In this document: piece by piece, positions 44,814 through 53,284 of the stretch
Layout of the letters: the number at the start of each line of letters is the position of its first letter
How positions within the stretch are numbered: the first letter of the stretch is position 1
Assembly (NCBI RefSeq): GCF_015704865.1
Contig: NZ_JADQTO010000004.1
Coordinates: forward strand, 508,755 to 572,754
Direction: 5' to 3'
Source of the DNA: Actinoplanes aureus
GTDB taxonomy: Bacteria > Actinomycetota > Actinomycetes > Mycobacteriales > Micromonosporaceae
Length of the DNA: 64,000 bases
Position numbers and translations under genes: made by a program
Notes under the pieces: model-generated
What the model saw: the letters and a program-made list of their open reading frames with translations, nothing else
What the model was told of the DNA's origin: nothing
Database searches by the model: none

Positions 44814-47228
44814 CTACCCGGGCATCGGCATGTCTTCCGGTTCGGCCGGGTCACCGTCCGGTTGCAACAGGGCCGTGACGGCCTCGGCGTACCGGTCGTG
44901 GTGGTGGTTGTGGCGGACGAACTCGAGGCCACGCGCGCTCTGCGCACGCAGCTGACCGGGCCGGCCGTGCAGCTGTCGCACGGTGGCGGCCAGGTCGTCC
45001 GGGTCGCAGTAGACGGCGGCCGGGCCGAAGAGCGGGGCGTACCGGTGGGGGAGGACCGGTACGCAGCCCGCGGCGAGCGCGACGATCAGCTCGGGCACGG
45101 CCACCACCGGGCAGTCGTCGGCCGGGAAGTGCAGGTAGAAGTCGAGCTGGTGGAGGAAGGTCCGGGTATCGACGTCGGACGGCCGGTAGCGCAGCCAGCC
45201 CTGCGGCGGGCGGCTGCGGTCGCCGGTGCGGTCCAGGACGCGTACGTCCAGGCGGCCACCACCGGGCAGCAGCTCCCGCAGCCGCTCCCGATCGGCGTCG
45301 CCGGCGCAGATCCGGCCGATCACCGGCCGGTCCGAGCGGGGCCCGGGCCGGTGCAGGCGCCACCGGGCCGGGTTCACCGTGCCGGGCAGGTCGACCGGGG
45401 CGGGCCGGGTGCCGAGCGGGCCGTCCGCGAGTTCGGCGCGCTCGGCCGGTCCGGCCGGTGCCCAGTGCGGTGCCACCCCGAACAGGCGGTACGCCTCGGC
45501 CATGCAGGGACCGGCCGCGGCGGCCCACCGCGGGTCGGCCTCGACCACCACCCGGTCCGCCTGGATCCGGCCGGCGGTTCCGGGCGCGAACGCGAGAACG
45601 CCCGGCCCGTGCACCACGACCAGCCGGGCGTGCACCTCGTCGGCGAGCACGACCTGGTCCACCTCGCCCGAGTTGATCATCCGTTGCAGGACCGGATCGA
45701 GGTTGGCGGGACTGCCGGCGACGTTGGTCAGCTCGGCGAGGTGGAGCAGGGCCACCGTGCGCCCGGGGAGCGCGAGTGCGCGTACCCGCTCGCCGGCCGG
45801 CCAGGCCACCTCGCCGCGGGCGGTCCAGTCACCCGCGAGGACCACGTCGTAGGAGGACCGCGCGGGCTCGGCGGCGAGCTTCCGGGGCGCTGCGAACACC
45901 CGGCTCCGCGGCGAGCGCGGCCGGATCGGGTCGGCCTTGCCGGCCGCGATCCGCTTGTGCCATGCCTGAAAAGCCGAGAGGTACGCGTACCGCGCCGGAT
46001 GCATCCAGCCGGGCGCCATGTCCGCGCCGGACAGCGAGCCCGCGCTGAGCCGGATCAGGGCCAGCGGCTCGCCGCCGAGGTGCCGTACGGCGGGCCGGCC
46101 GAAGACGGCACGGGCGCGTTCCACGTACTCGGCGTCGGCGCCCTTGCGGACGGTGTCCAGATAACCGAGCCGGGACAGCGCGACCTCCCGGCGCACCATC
46201 AGCGACGACAGGTTGTAGGACCGGAACTCGGGGAAGCCCGGCCGGGTCAGCACCAGGTCCTCGGTCACCCGGATCCCGGCCGAGGTGGTCGCGATCACGG
46301 CATCGTCGGCGAGCAGCGGGGCCGCCTGCCGCTCCAGCCGCAGCGGATGTGACCAGTCGTCGGAGTCCTGGAACGTGACGAACTCGCCGGTGGCGGCGTC
46401 CAGTCCGGCGTTGCGCGCCCGGTAGGTGCCGCCGTTCTCCGGCATCCGCAGGATCCGGACTCGCGGGTCGAGTGCCGCCGCCCGGCGCAGCACGGTGTCG
46501 AACTCGCGGCCGGAGCCGTCGTCGACCACCAGGATCTCGTGGTTGGTCCAGCTCTGCGCCACCAGCGAGCGGACCGCGGTGAGCAGCGCGATCCCGGGCC
46601 GGTAGGCGGTCACAATCGTGGTGATCCGGTACGGCGAGCCGAACCGCGGCGCGTGGTTGGAGCGGATCCGGTCGAACGGCGGACCGCCGTCGGGTTCCAG
46701 GGTGAGCCCGGGCGCCGGCAGCAGCCCGTTGAACCGGGACGGCCAGTCCTCCTTGCCGCTCAGGTCCACGACGAGCGCGGCACGGATCGGCTCCGCGATG
46801 TCCGGGCAGTCGGCGAGCAGTTTCGCCGCCCGCCCGTGGTCACCGGCGGCGAACGCGAGCTGGGCGTGCAGCCCCTGATGCTCTCGAGCCGTCCCGGCGG
46901 TGCCGAACGTGCGCAGCAGCGAGTCGAAGAGGGCCAGACCGTCGGCGCGGTCGTCCGGGAACAGGTCCTGGCAGGTGATCACCCGGGCCAGCTCGCCGAA
47001 CGCCCACGGGTCGGCGTCCGGGAACAGCCGGCCCTCGTGCGCGCCGAGTATCAGGTCGTCGACCGGGCGGCGCGCGGCCGCGTACGCCAGCAGGGTCCGC
47101 GCCCCCGCCGACCGGGTGTGCAGGGCGGCCGCCGCTGGGCCGGTCGGTGCCACCGCGACGAGCGTCCGCCACTGCCGTTCCAGCAGGTCCGATCCGTACG
47201 CGTCCGGTGCCGTGTGCTGCCTGGACAA
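44814..47228 (-). CDS. Giant GT2 glycosyltransferase with C-terminal GT4-like module (paralogue)
   Basis: 804 aa from a TTG start at 47228 preceded by a GGGAG-like site; a later start cannot be excluded. Helical N-terminal region, then GT2 with ITTIVTAYRPGIALLTAVRSLVAQSW, ILVVDDGSG and FVTFQDSDDW, then the same C-terminal module as the 38.6-kb gene (SSYDVVLAGDW, then DTRTFLHQLDFYLHFPADD). Acts presumably in the same glycan pathway. Divergent from the gene at 47331, leaving about 100 bp for two promoters. Confidence 0.78.
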   Translation of the reverse strand: MSRQHTAPDAYGSDLLERQWRTLVAVAPTGPAAAALHTRSAGARTLLAYAAARRPVDDLILGAHEGRLFPDADPWAFGELARVITCQDLFPDDRADGLALFDSLLRTFGTAGTAREHQGLHAQLAFAAGDHGRAAKLLADCPDIAEPIRAALVVDLSGKEDWPSRFNGLLPAPGLTLEPDGGPPFDRIRSNHAPRFGSPYRITTIVTAYRPGIALLTAVRSLVAQSWTNHEILVVDDGSGREFDTVLRRAAALDPRVRILRMPENGGTYRARNAGLDAATGEFVTFQDSDDWSHPLRLERQAAPLLADDAVIATTSAGIRVTEDLVLTRPGFPEFRSYNLSSLMVRREVALSRLGYLDTVRKGADAEYVERARAVFGRPAVRHLGGEPLALIRLSAGSLSGADMAPGWMHPARYAYLSAFQAWHKRIAAGKADPIRPRSPRSRVFAAPRKLAAEPARSSYDVVLAGDWTARGEVAWPAGERVRALALPGRTVALLHLAELTNVAGSPANLDPVLQRMINSGEVDQVVLADEVHARLVVVHGPGVLAFAPGTAGRIQADRVVVEADPRWAAAAGPCMAEAYRLFGVAPHWAPAGPAERAELADGPLGTRPAPVDLPGTVNPARWRLHRPGPRSDRPVIGRICAGDADRERLRELLPGGGRLDVRVLDRTGDRSRPPQGWLRYRPSDVDTRTFLHQLDFYLHFPADDCPVVAVPELIVALAAGCVPVLPHRYAPLFGPAAVYCDPDDLAATVRQLHGRPGQLRAQSARGLEFVRHNHHHDRYAEAVTALLQPDGDPAEPEDMPMPG

Positions 47229-47330
47229 TGGGCTCCCGCCGGTTGGTCTGGCCGTCAACCGGATCAACGGCCCGGTGGCGGGGAGCGTGACGCCGGGCGA
47301 GCGGCGTTCGTTGTGCCCGGAGTGCACACC

Positions 47331-49526
47331 ATGACCGAGAACGTCCATGACGTGGCGATTCTCTCGGATTTCCGGTATCCGGGCGGTACCTCCGCCAGCA
47401 TCGCCGCCGAGGTACGCGCCCAGGCCCGAGCCGGCCTGTCCACCGTGCTCGTCCAGGTGCGCTCCCCGCATCTCAAGCACGACCGCCCGTTCAACCCGCT
47501 GATCGTGGAGCTGCTCCGCGACGGTCTGGCCGACCTGGGCGCCGGCGGCGAGCCGGTGAACGCCCGGCTGCTGGTCCTGCGCCAGCCACGGATCTTCACC
47601 GAGGACGTCGCGGAGGTGCCGCTGATCCGGGCGGACCGCCGGGTCATGGTGATCAACCAGGCTCCCGGCGACTCCGCCGACCCGGCGCGCTACTACGACT
47701 TCGCCGAGGTCCGGCAGCGGGTGGAGGGGTACTTCGGCGAGTGCGAGTGGGCGCCGATCAGCCCGCAGGTCCGAGCCGAGGTGCTGCGCTCCACCCCGGA
47801 CGCCCCGCTGGCGGCGACCGACTGGCACGAGATCATCGACACCGCGGACTGGTGGACCGAGCGGACCCGCCCGGTCGCCGGCGTCCCGATCCTGGGCCGG
47901 CACGGGCGCCCCGACCCGGTGAAGTGGCCGCGCACCGCCGAGGAACTGCTCCTGGCCTATCCCGACACGGCCAACGTTCGGGTACGCGTACTCGGCGGCG
48001 GCGAACTGGCCGTGGCGAAACTCGGCCGGCAGCCGGAGAACTGGGAGTTGCTGGAGTTCGGCACGGTGTCACCGGTCGAGTTCCTGCGCGGCCTCGACTT
48101 CTTCGTCTACTTCCACGATCCCGACCTGGTGGAGGCGTTCGGCCGGACCATCATGGAGGCGATGGCGGCCGGTGTCCCGGTGGTGATCGGCGAGCACTTC
48201 CGCCCGATCTTCGGCGACGCGGCGCACTACACCACACCGGCCGGGGTCGTCCCGCTGATCCACGAGCTGTACGACGACCCCGACCGCTACCAGCAGGCGG
48301 CCCGGCGGGCCCGCGCGTTCGTCGACGACCACTACGGCTATCCGTCGCACGTGGCCCGGCTGGCCGACCGGGGTGTCCGGCCGCGCACCGAGCTGCCGGC
48401 GCCGCGGCCCGACCCGGACGCCGAGCCGCTCCGCGGCGTGCTGCTGGTCAGCGACAACGGCGTGGGCCTCGGGCACCTGTCGCGGCTGATGGCGATCGGC
48501 CGGCGGCTGCCGCCGGAGACGCCCGCCGTGATCGCCACCCAGTCGCACGGTGCCTCGGTGGCACACCGGGAGGGCTTCCTCACCGAGTACATCCCGTCCC
48601 GCAGCGTGCTGCGGCTGCCCCGGAAGCGCTGGTCCGACCTGTTGCGCAGCCGCCTGGAACATCTGGTGGACCTGCACCGGCCGGCCGTGGTGGCGGTGGA
48701 CAGCGTCCCGCACGACGGCATCGTCGCCGCGGTGGCGGCCCGGCGGGACGTCACCTGGGTGTGGGTGCGCCGGCCGATGTGGCGGCGGGGCACCGGCGTG
48801 GAGTGGATCGAGAAGGGCGGCGTCTTCGACGGCATCCTGGAACCCGGCGAGTTCGCCGCCGCCGCCGACGAGGGGCCGACCGTCGCGGACCGCGCCCGGG
48901 TCCACCCGGTCGAGCCGATCACCTACCTCGACCGGCACGAGCTCGTCGACCGGCGGACCGCGCGGGCGGCCCTCGGCCTCGAGTCGAAGCGCCCGGCCGC
49001 GCTGCTCCAGCTCGGCGCCGGCAACATCAACGACATCTCGTCGCCGGCCGCCCGGGTCACCCGGTTCCTGCGCGAGGCGGGCTTCCAGGTGGTGTTCGCG
49101 GAGTCCGCCATCGCGACCGAGCCGGCGCCGGAGGTCCCCGGGACACGTCTGGTGAAGCTCTACCCGATCAGCCGGTATCTGCGCGGACTCGACCTGGTGG
49201 TCAGCGCCTCCGGCTACAACTCGTTCCATGAGCTGCTGGCCTTCGGCGTACCCACGGTTTTCGTGCCGAACCGGGAGACCGCCCTGGACGACCAGGTGAG
49301 CCGGGCGCGTTTCGCGGCGGCCGCGGGGGCCGCCTTGATGGTCGAGGACCCCGCCGGCGCGGACCTGGAGAGGGTGCTCGCGCAGGCAGTGCGAGCAGAG
49401 GTACGCGCGGAGCTCAGTCGCCGCTGTACCGAGGTCCGGTTCGGCAACGGTGCCGCCGCGGCCGCGCGCTGGCTCGTGGGACTGGCCGACCCGGCAACGG
49501 CAGACCCTGTTTCCACCGGAGTGTGA
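47331..49526 (+). CDS. Fused GT4-like / MurG-like glycosyltransferase
   Basis: 731 aa with two GT-B modules. Module 1 (residues ~1-350) starts HDVAILSDFRYPGGTSASIAAEV and contains FLRGLDFFVYFHDPDLVEAFGRTIMEAMAAG, a complete GT4 donor site, and aligns with the C-terminal modules of the two giant GT2 proteins. Module 2 (~365-715) has VLLVSDNGVGLGHLSRLMAIG (GxGH loop) and YPISRYLRGLDLVVSASGYNSFHELLAFGVPTVFVP, typical of MurG/UDP-glycosyltransferase folds. The ATG at 47331 has GGAG upstream. Confidence 0.78.
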   Translation: MTENVHDVAILSDFRYPGGTSASIAAEVRAQARAGLSTVLVQVRSPHLKHDRPFNPLIVELLRDGLADLGAGGEPVNARLLVLRQPRIFTEDVAEVPLIRADRRVMVINQAPGDSADPARYYDFAEVRQRVEGYFGECEWAPISPQVRAEVLRSTPDAPLAATDWHEIIDTADWWTERTRPVAGVPILGRHGRPDPVKWPRTAEELLLAYPDTANVRVRVLGGGELAVAKLGRQPENWELLEFGTVSPVEFLRGLDFFVYFHDPDLVEAFGRTIMEAMAAGVPVVIGEHFRPIFGDAAHYTTPAGVVPLIHELYDDPDRYQQAARRARAFVDDHYGYPSHVARLADRGVRPRTELPAPRPDPDAEPLRGVLLVSDNGVGLGHLSRLMAIGRRLPPETPAVIATQSHGASVAHREGFLTEYIPSRSVLRLPRKRWSDLLRSRLEHLVDLHRPAVVAVDSVPHDGIVAAVAARRDVTWVWVRRPMWRRGTGVEWIEKGGVFDGILEPGEFAAAADEGPTVADRARVHPVEPITYLDRHELVDRRTARAALGLESKRPAALLQLGAGNINDISSPAARVTRFLREAGFQVVFAESAIATEPAPEVPGTRLVKLYPISRYLRGLDLVVSASGYNSFHELLAFGVPTVFVPNRETALDDQVSRARFAAAAGAALMVEDPAGADLERVLAQAVRAEVRAELSRRCTEVRFGNGAAAAARWLVGLADPATADPVSTGV

Positions 49527-49528
49527 TC

Positions 49529-50242
49529 ATGACTGACCCTGCCACCACCGAACTCGCCATCCTCGCCGGTGATCCGGCCGGCCCGGAGCCGGATCCGGCA
49601 CGGCTGGAGGCGCTCGTCGTCCGGCTGCGGACCGTGGAGCAGCAGCGCGACGCCTGGCAGACCCGCTGCGAGGGCCTGGCCGGCGAACGTGATCAGGAGC
49701 GGGAGGCGGTCCAGCGGCTGCGGGCCAGCGGTTCCTACCGGCTCGGGCGTACGTTGGTGACCTTCGTCCGGGATCCGCTGCACTCGTCGCCGCGCCTGCT
49801 GCGCCGCCTGGTGCACCGGGTGCGCCGCCACGTCCCGGCGCCGCCGAAGCGGTCGAGTGCCGCCCCCGCGCTGCCCACGCACCTGTACGTGGCGATCGGG
49901 CTGCGCCTGCCGGCTCTGCGCTCGTTCGTCCTCGCGCTGCGGCGGCGGCTGCTCGTCGAGCCGGACCACCGGGCGGTGGTGCTGACCGACGATCCCGGCT
50001 TCTCCCTGCTGCGCAAGTCGGCGCTGGTCATCGAGTATCTGCCGGACCGGCAGACCTGGCACCGGCACCGGCCGGACCGGCCCTGGGACGGGGTGCTCGC
50101 CGATCGGCTGGCCCGGCTCTCCCGGGAACACGCCGCCGTCCAGGTGATCTTCATCGATCCGGAGCATCCGCCGACCCTGGCCGACCTGCTCCGCCAGTAC
50201 GACACAACCATGCCGGTCCAGCGGTCGTTGCAGCAGTCGTGA
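49529..50242 (+). CDS. Coiled-coil protein of the glycan cluster
   Basis: 237 aa, not recognised. A short coiled coil (residues ~28-65) is followed by RASGSYRLGRTLV, a motif often found in glycosyltransferase-linked coiled-coil proteins, then a basic stretch (LLRRLVHRVRRHV) and an alpha/beta C-terminal half without catalytic motif. Three bases after the preceding glycosyltransferase and overlapping the next gene, so it belongs to the same operon; a scaffold role is plausible. Confidence 0.65.
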   Translation: MTDPATTELAILAGDPAGPEPDPARLEALVVRLRTVEQQRDAWQTRCEGLAGERDQEREAVQRLRASGSYRLGRTLVTFVRDPLHSSPRLLRRLVHRVRRHVPAPPKRSSAAPALPTHLYVAIGLRLPALRSFVLALRRRLLVEPDHRAVVLTDDPGFSLLRKSALVIEYLPDRQTWHRHRPDRPWDGVLADRLARLSREHAAVQVIFIDPEHPPTLADLLRQYDTTMPVQRSLQQS

Positions 50243-51834
50243 CCGCCAAAACCGTGACAGTGCCCCAGCAACCGGACATAGTGCCCGGGCTGCGGCGAGG
50301 CGTATCCGCCGAGTCCCCGCCGGCCGGCCGTCGCCTCTGGGGACACGTGCTCCGCCGCTGTGTGCTGGTGCCGCTGATCGTGCTGGTACCGCTGACGGCC
50401 GTGGCGGCCCGCGGCGACCACCGGTTCAACCTCTACTGGCACGGCGGCATGTTCCGCGACGACCCGTGGCGGATCGTCTCGCACACCGTGGCGTCCGGTG
50501 AGACGTACCTGCGCCTGGGCAACTTCCGGCCGCTCGGCCGGATGGCGGAGAAGTCGCTCGACCTGGTGGCCTTCGCCGGCTCGCAGCTGCTGCACCTGCC
50601 GGTCAACATCACGCTGCGGCTGGTCACCATCGGCGCGGCGATCCTGCTGACCGGATCCGCGGTGCTCTTCGCGGAGAGTGTGCTGACCCGCGGTCGGCTC
50701 TTCGCCGCGCCGCCGACCACGGTGGCGCTGCTGCTGCCGTACGGGATCGCGGCCGGCCTGGTCGGCGCCGGGCGCAACAGCACGACGACGCTCTTCGGCG
50801 GCCTCTACCTGAGCACGGCGGCACTGGTCCTGCTGGTCGCCGTCGCGGCCTGCCGGCTGGACCGGCTGCGCTGGTGGCACGCGGTCCTGGCGCTCTCCGG
50901 CGGCGGAGCGCTCGCGATCTTCAACGAACCGGCCTACTTCGCCGTGCCGCTCGCCACGGTCGCCGCCCTGCTCCGCGGACGGTTCGTCCTAGGTCAGGAC
51001 CTCCGGGGCCTGCTCGGCTCGGCCGGCGTACGCCTGTGTGCCCTGCTCTGGGCCGGCTTCCTGCCGGTCTTCGCGGTGGTGCGCTGGATCATCCGGGGCT
51101 ACTGCGCGGACGGCGGCTGCTACCACGGGTCGGACCTCGTGATCGATGGGCGGGGACTGCTCGTCCTGCCCGCCCGGATGCTGGCCTGGCTGCCACCGGC
51201 GCAGTGGGAGGCGGCGACCCAGAAGGCGGGTTCCTGGGCCTGGGCCGTCCTGCCCGTCACCGCGCTTCTGCTGCTCACGGTGCTCGCCGTGCGTACCCGG
51301 AAGCTCTTGCCCAGCGCGACCCGGCCGCCCACCCGGCCGCTCGCCGGTCTGGCGCTGGCCGCGCTCGCCCTGCTCCTCTTCGGCGCACTGCCCGCCGCGC
51401 TCAGCGTGGAGGTGCACACCAACCTGACCGGCCGCGCGCTGTGGACCGAGGGCTGGCGTGACTCGGCGACCACCGCGCCCGCGGGCATGCTGCTGCTGGT
51501 CGTGCTCGCGGTGCTGGTCACCCGCGCCGGGCGCCGGTCCGCCGGGCTCGTCCTGGCCGGCCTGGTGCTCTGCGCGACCGGCTCGGCCGCGGCCAACCAC
51601 GCCTACGCCGGCCAGTCCGCCGGCTGGCAGTCGTCGCAGCTGGACAACCGGATCGCGCTCGCGATGAGCGCCTTCGAACGCGGGCCCGCCGGTGACGTAC
51701 GGCGTTGCGCGCTGCTGGCCGAGGTGCTGCGGGTCAACACCGGCAAACCGTTCCAGCAGCAGCGCTACACCGACTCGCTCGACGTCGCGGCCCGGACCAT
51801 CGCCGGCGTCCCGTTCTGTGAGGTGGTCCGGTGA
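50239..51834 (+). CDS. Multipass membrane protein, probable GT-C-type transferase
   Basis: 531 aa, about 11 hydrophobic segments. After the first helix comes an outer loop with GGMFRDDPWRIVSHTVASGE, an acidic pair (DD) in the position expected of GT-C catalytic loops. It overlaps a GtrB-like gene, which itself overlaps a GtrA-like gene; the third member of such trios is the serotype-specific membrane transferase. GTG start overlapping the upstream stop. Function inferred from this arrangement. Confidence 0.7.
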   Translation: MTAKTVTVPQQPDIVPGLRRGVSAESPPAGRRLWGHVLRRCVLVPLIVLVPLTAVAARGDHRFNLYWHGGMFRDDPWRIVSHTVASGETYLRLGNFRPLGRMAEKSLDLVAFAGSQLLHLPVNITLRLVTIGAAILLTGSAVLFAESVLTRGRLFAAPPTTVALLLPYGIAAGLVGAGRNSTTTLFGGLYLSTAALVLLVAVAACRLDRLRWWHAVLALSGGGALAIFNEPAYFAVPLATVAALLRGRFVLGQDLRGLLGSAGVRLCALLWAGFLPVFAVVRWIIRGYCADGGCYHGSDLVIDGRGLLVLPARMLAWLPPAQWEAATQKAGSWAWAVLPVTALLLLTVLAVRTRKLLPSATRPPTRPLAGLALAALALLLFGALPAALSVEVHTNLTGRALWTEGWRDSATTAPAGMLLLVVLAVLVTRAGRRSAGLVLAGLVLCATGSAAANHAYAGQSAGWQSSQLDNRIALAMSAFERGPAGDVRRCALLAEVLRVNTGKPFQQQRYTDSLDVAARTIAGVPFCEVVR

Positions 51835-52802
51835 CCGGCCCGCTGATCTCGGTGGTGGCTCCCGTCTACAACGAGGGCACCGGGGTGGAACGCTTCGTCG
51901 CCCGCCTCGGCGAGGTGCTCGGAGCCGCCGCCCTCCGCTACGAACTGATCCTGGTCGACGACGGCTCGTCCGACGACTCCTGGTCCCGGATCGCCCAGCA
52001 GGCCCTGCTCGACACCCGGGTACGCGGACTGCGGCTGTCCCGCAACTTCGGCAAGGAGGCCGCGGTGCTGGCCGGGCTGGAGCACGCCGGCGGCGACGCG
52101 GTCGTGGTCATCGACTCGGACCTCCAGCATCCGCCGACCGCCATCCCGGCCATGGTTCGGCGCTGGCAGGCCGGCGCGCACGTGGTGGAGGCGGTGAAGC
52201 GGAACCGGACCGGGCAGTCGCTCGGCAACCGGCTCAGCGCCCGGCTGTTCAACCAGGCGTTCACCGGACTGACCAAGGTGGACCTGGTCGACGCCACCGA
52301 CTTCCGGCTGCTCGGCCGCCCGGCCCTGGACGCCCTGCTCCGGATGCCCGAGCACTCGTCGTTCTTCCGCGGCACCAGCAGCTGGATCGGCTTCACCCGG
52401 GCCAGCGTCGAGGTGGACATCGACCACCGCGCGGGCGGCGCTTCCCGGTGGACCCTGCGCGGCCTGTTCCGGCTAGCCGTCAACGGCCTCACCTCGTTCA
52501 CCTCCGCGCCGCTGCACCTGGTCACCCTGGCCGGGCTGAGCTTCGCCGCGTTCTCCCTGGTGCTCGGCGTGCAGACGCTGGTGCGGTGGATCAGCGGCGG
52601 GTCGGTGGCCGGCTTCACCACGGTGATCCTGCTGCTGCTGGTGACCGGTACGTTCGTGCTGCTCGGCCTCGGCGTGATCGGGGAGTACCTGGCCCGCATC
52701 CACGAGGAGGTCCGGGGCCGCCCGCGCTACCTGATCCAGGAACGGGCCACCGGACCGGCCGTTCCCGAGCAGTGGGTCGTCGAGCAGCGTGCGGAACGCT
52801 GA
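51831..52802 (+). CDS. GtrB-like polyprenyl-phosphate glycosyltransferase (GT2)
   Basis: 323 aa. GT2 domain: ISVVAPVYNEGTGVERFV, LILVDDGSSDDSW, VVVIDSDLQHPPTAIPAM (DxD), then two C-terminal hydrophobic helices (LVTLAGLSFAAFSLVLGVQ and TTVILLLLVTGTFVLLGLGVIGEYL). Charges undecaprenyl phosphate with a sugar on the inner face. Overlaps the flanking genes on both sides. Confidence 0.92.
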   Translation: MTGPLISVVAPVYNEGTGVERFVARLGEVLGAAALRYELILVDDGSSDDSWSRIAQQALLDTRVRGLRLSRNFGKEAAVLAGLEHAGGDAVVVIDSDLQHPPTAIPAMVRRWQAGAHVVEAVKRNRTGQSLGNRLSARLFNQAFTGLTKVDLVDATDFRLLGRPALDALLRMPEHSSFFRGTSSWIGFTRASVEVDIDHRAGGASRWTLRGLFRLAVNGLTSFTSAPLHLVTLAGLSFAAFSLVLGVQTLVRWISGGSVAGFTTVILLLLVTGTFVLLGLGVIGEYLARIHEEVRGRPRYLIQERATGPAVPEQWVVEQRAER

Positions 52803-53175
52803 CCTCGCCCGCCTGGCCCGGTACGCGATCAGCGGCGGCCTGAGCGCGCTCACCCACGTCGGGGTGGGCCTGGCCGGCACGTCGCTGCTGCACCTGCCGG
52901 CGGTGCCGGCGTCGACTCTCGGCTTCACGGCCAGCGTCGCGGTGTCGTACCTGCTCCAGCACGCCTGGGTGTTCCACTCCGGCGCCGGGCACGCGGTCGC
53001 CGGACCCCGGTTCCTGACCGTGACGGCGGCGGCGCTCGGGCTGAACACCGCCGTCCTGTGGATCGGGGCCGACCTGCTGCGCGGGCCCTACTTGGTGGTC
53101 CAGGCCGTGGCCCTGGTGCTGATCCCGGTGCTCAACTACGCGCTGAACTCCCGCTGGACCTTCGCCCACCGCTGA
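52789..53175 (+). CDS. GtrA-like flippase
   Basis: 128 aa, four hydrophobic helices: ARYAISGGLSALTHVGVGLAG, PASTLGFTASVAVSYLLQHAWVF, LTVTAAALGLNTAVLWIGADLL and LVVQAVALVLIPVLNYALNSRWTF. The final NYALNSRWTF is the GtrA signature. Flips the polyprenyl-phosphate sugar to the outside. Its start lies within the last codons of the GtrB gene. Confidence 0.92.
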   Translation: MRNADLARLARYAISGGLSALTHVGVGLAGTSLLHLPAVPASTLGFTASVAVSYLLQHAWVFHSGAGHAVAGPRFLTVTAAALGLNTAVLWIGADLLRGPYLVVQAVALVLIPVLNYALNSRWTFAHR

Positions 53176-53201
53176 CCCTCAACGCTGCCGCTCGCACTTC
53201 C

Positions 53202-53270
53202 GGGCCTGGCCCGCCCAACACCGGTGTCGTCTCAGAGCCCGCGAGGCAGCACTGGGCGAGGGCCAGGCCC
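53202..53270. terminator. Convergent hairpin after gtrA-like gene
   Basis: GGGCCTGGCCCGCCCA (53202-53217) pairs with TGGGC-GAG-GGCCAGGCCC (53253-53270), interrupted only by a short bulge. Placed between the plus-strand glycan operon and the minus-strand dehydrogenase gene; likely acts in both directions. Confidence 0.65.
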
Positions 53271-53284
53271 ACCCCCGCGGCGGC

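Noticed and set aside
46539-47330. Upstream extension of the 47.3-kb glycosyltransferase frame
   Set aside because: It overlaps the divergent 44.8-kb gene's coding region and lacks any domain; the ATG at 47331 has a suitable ribosome-binding site.
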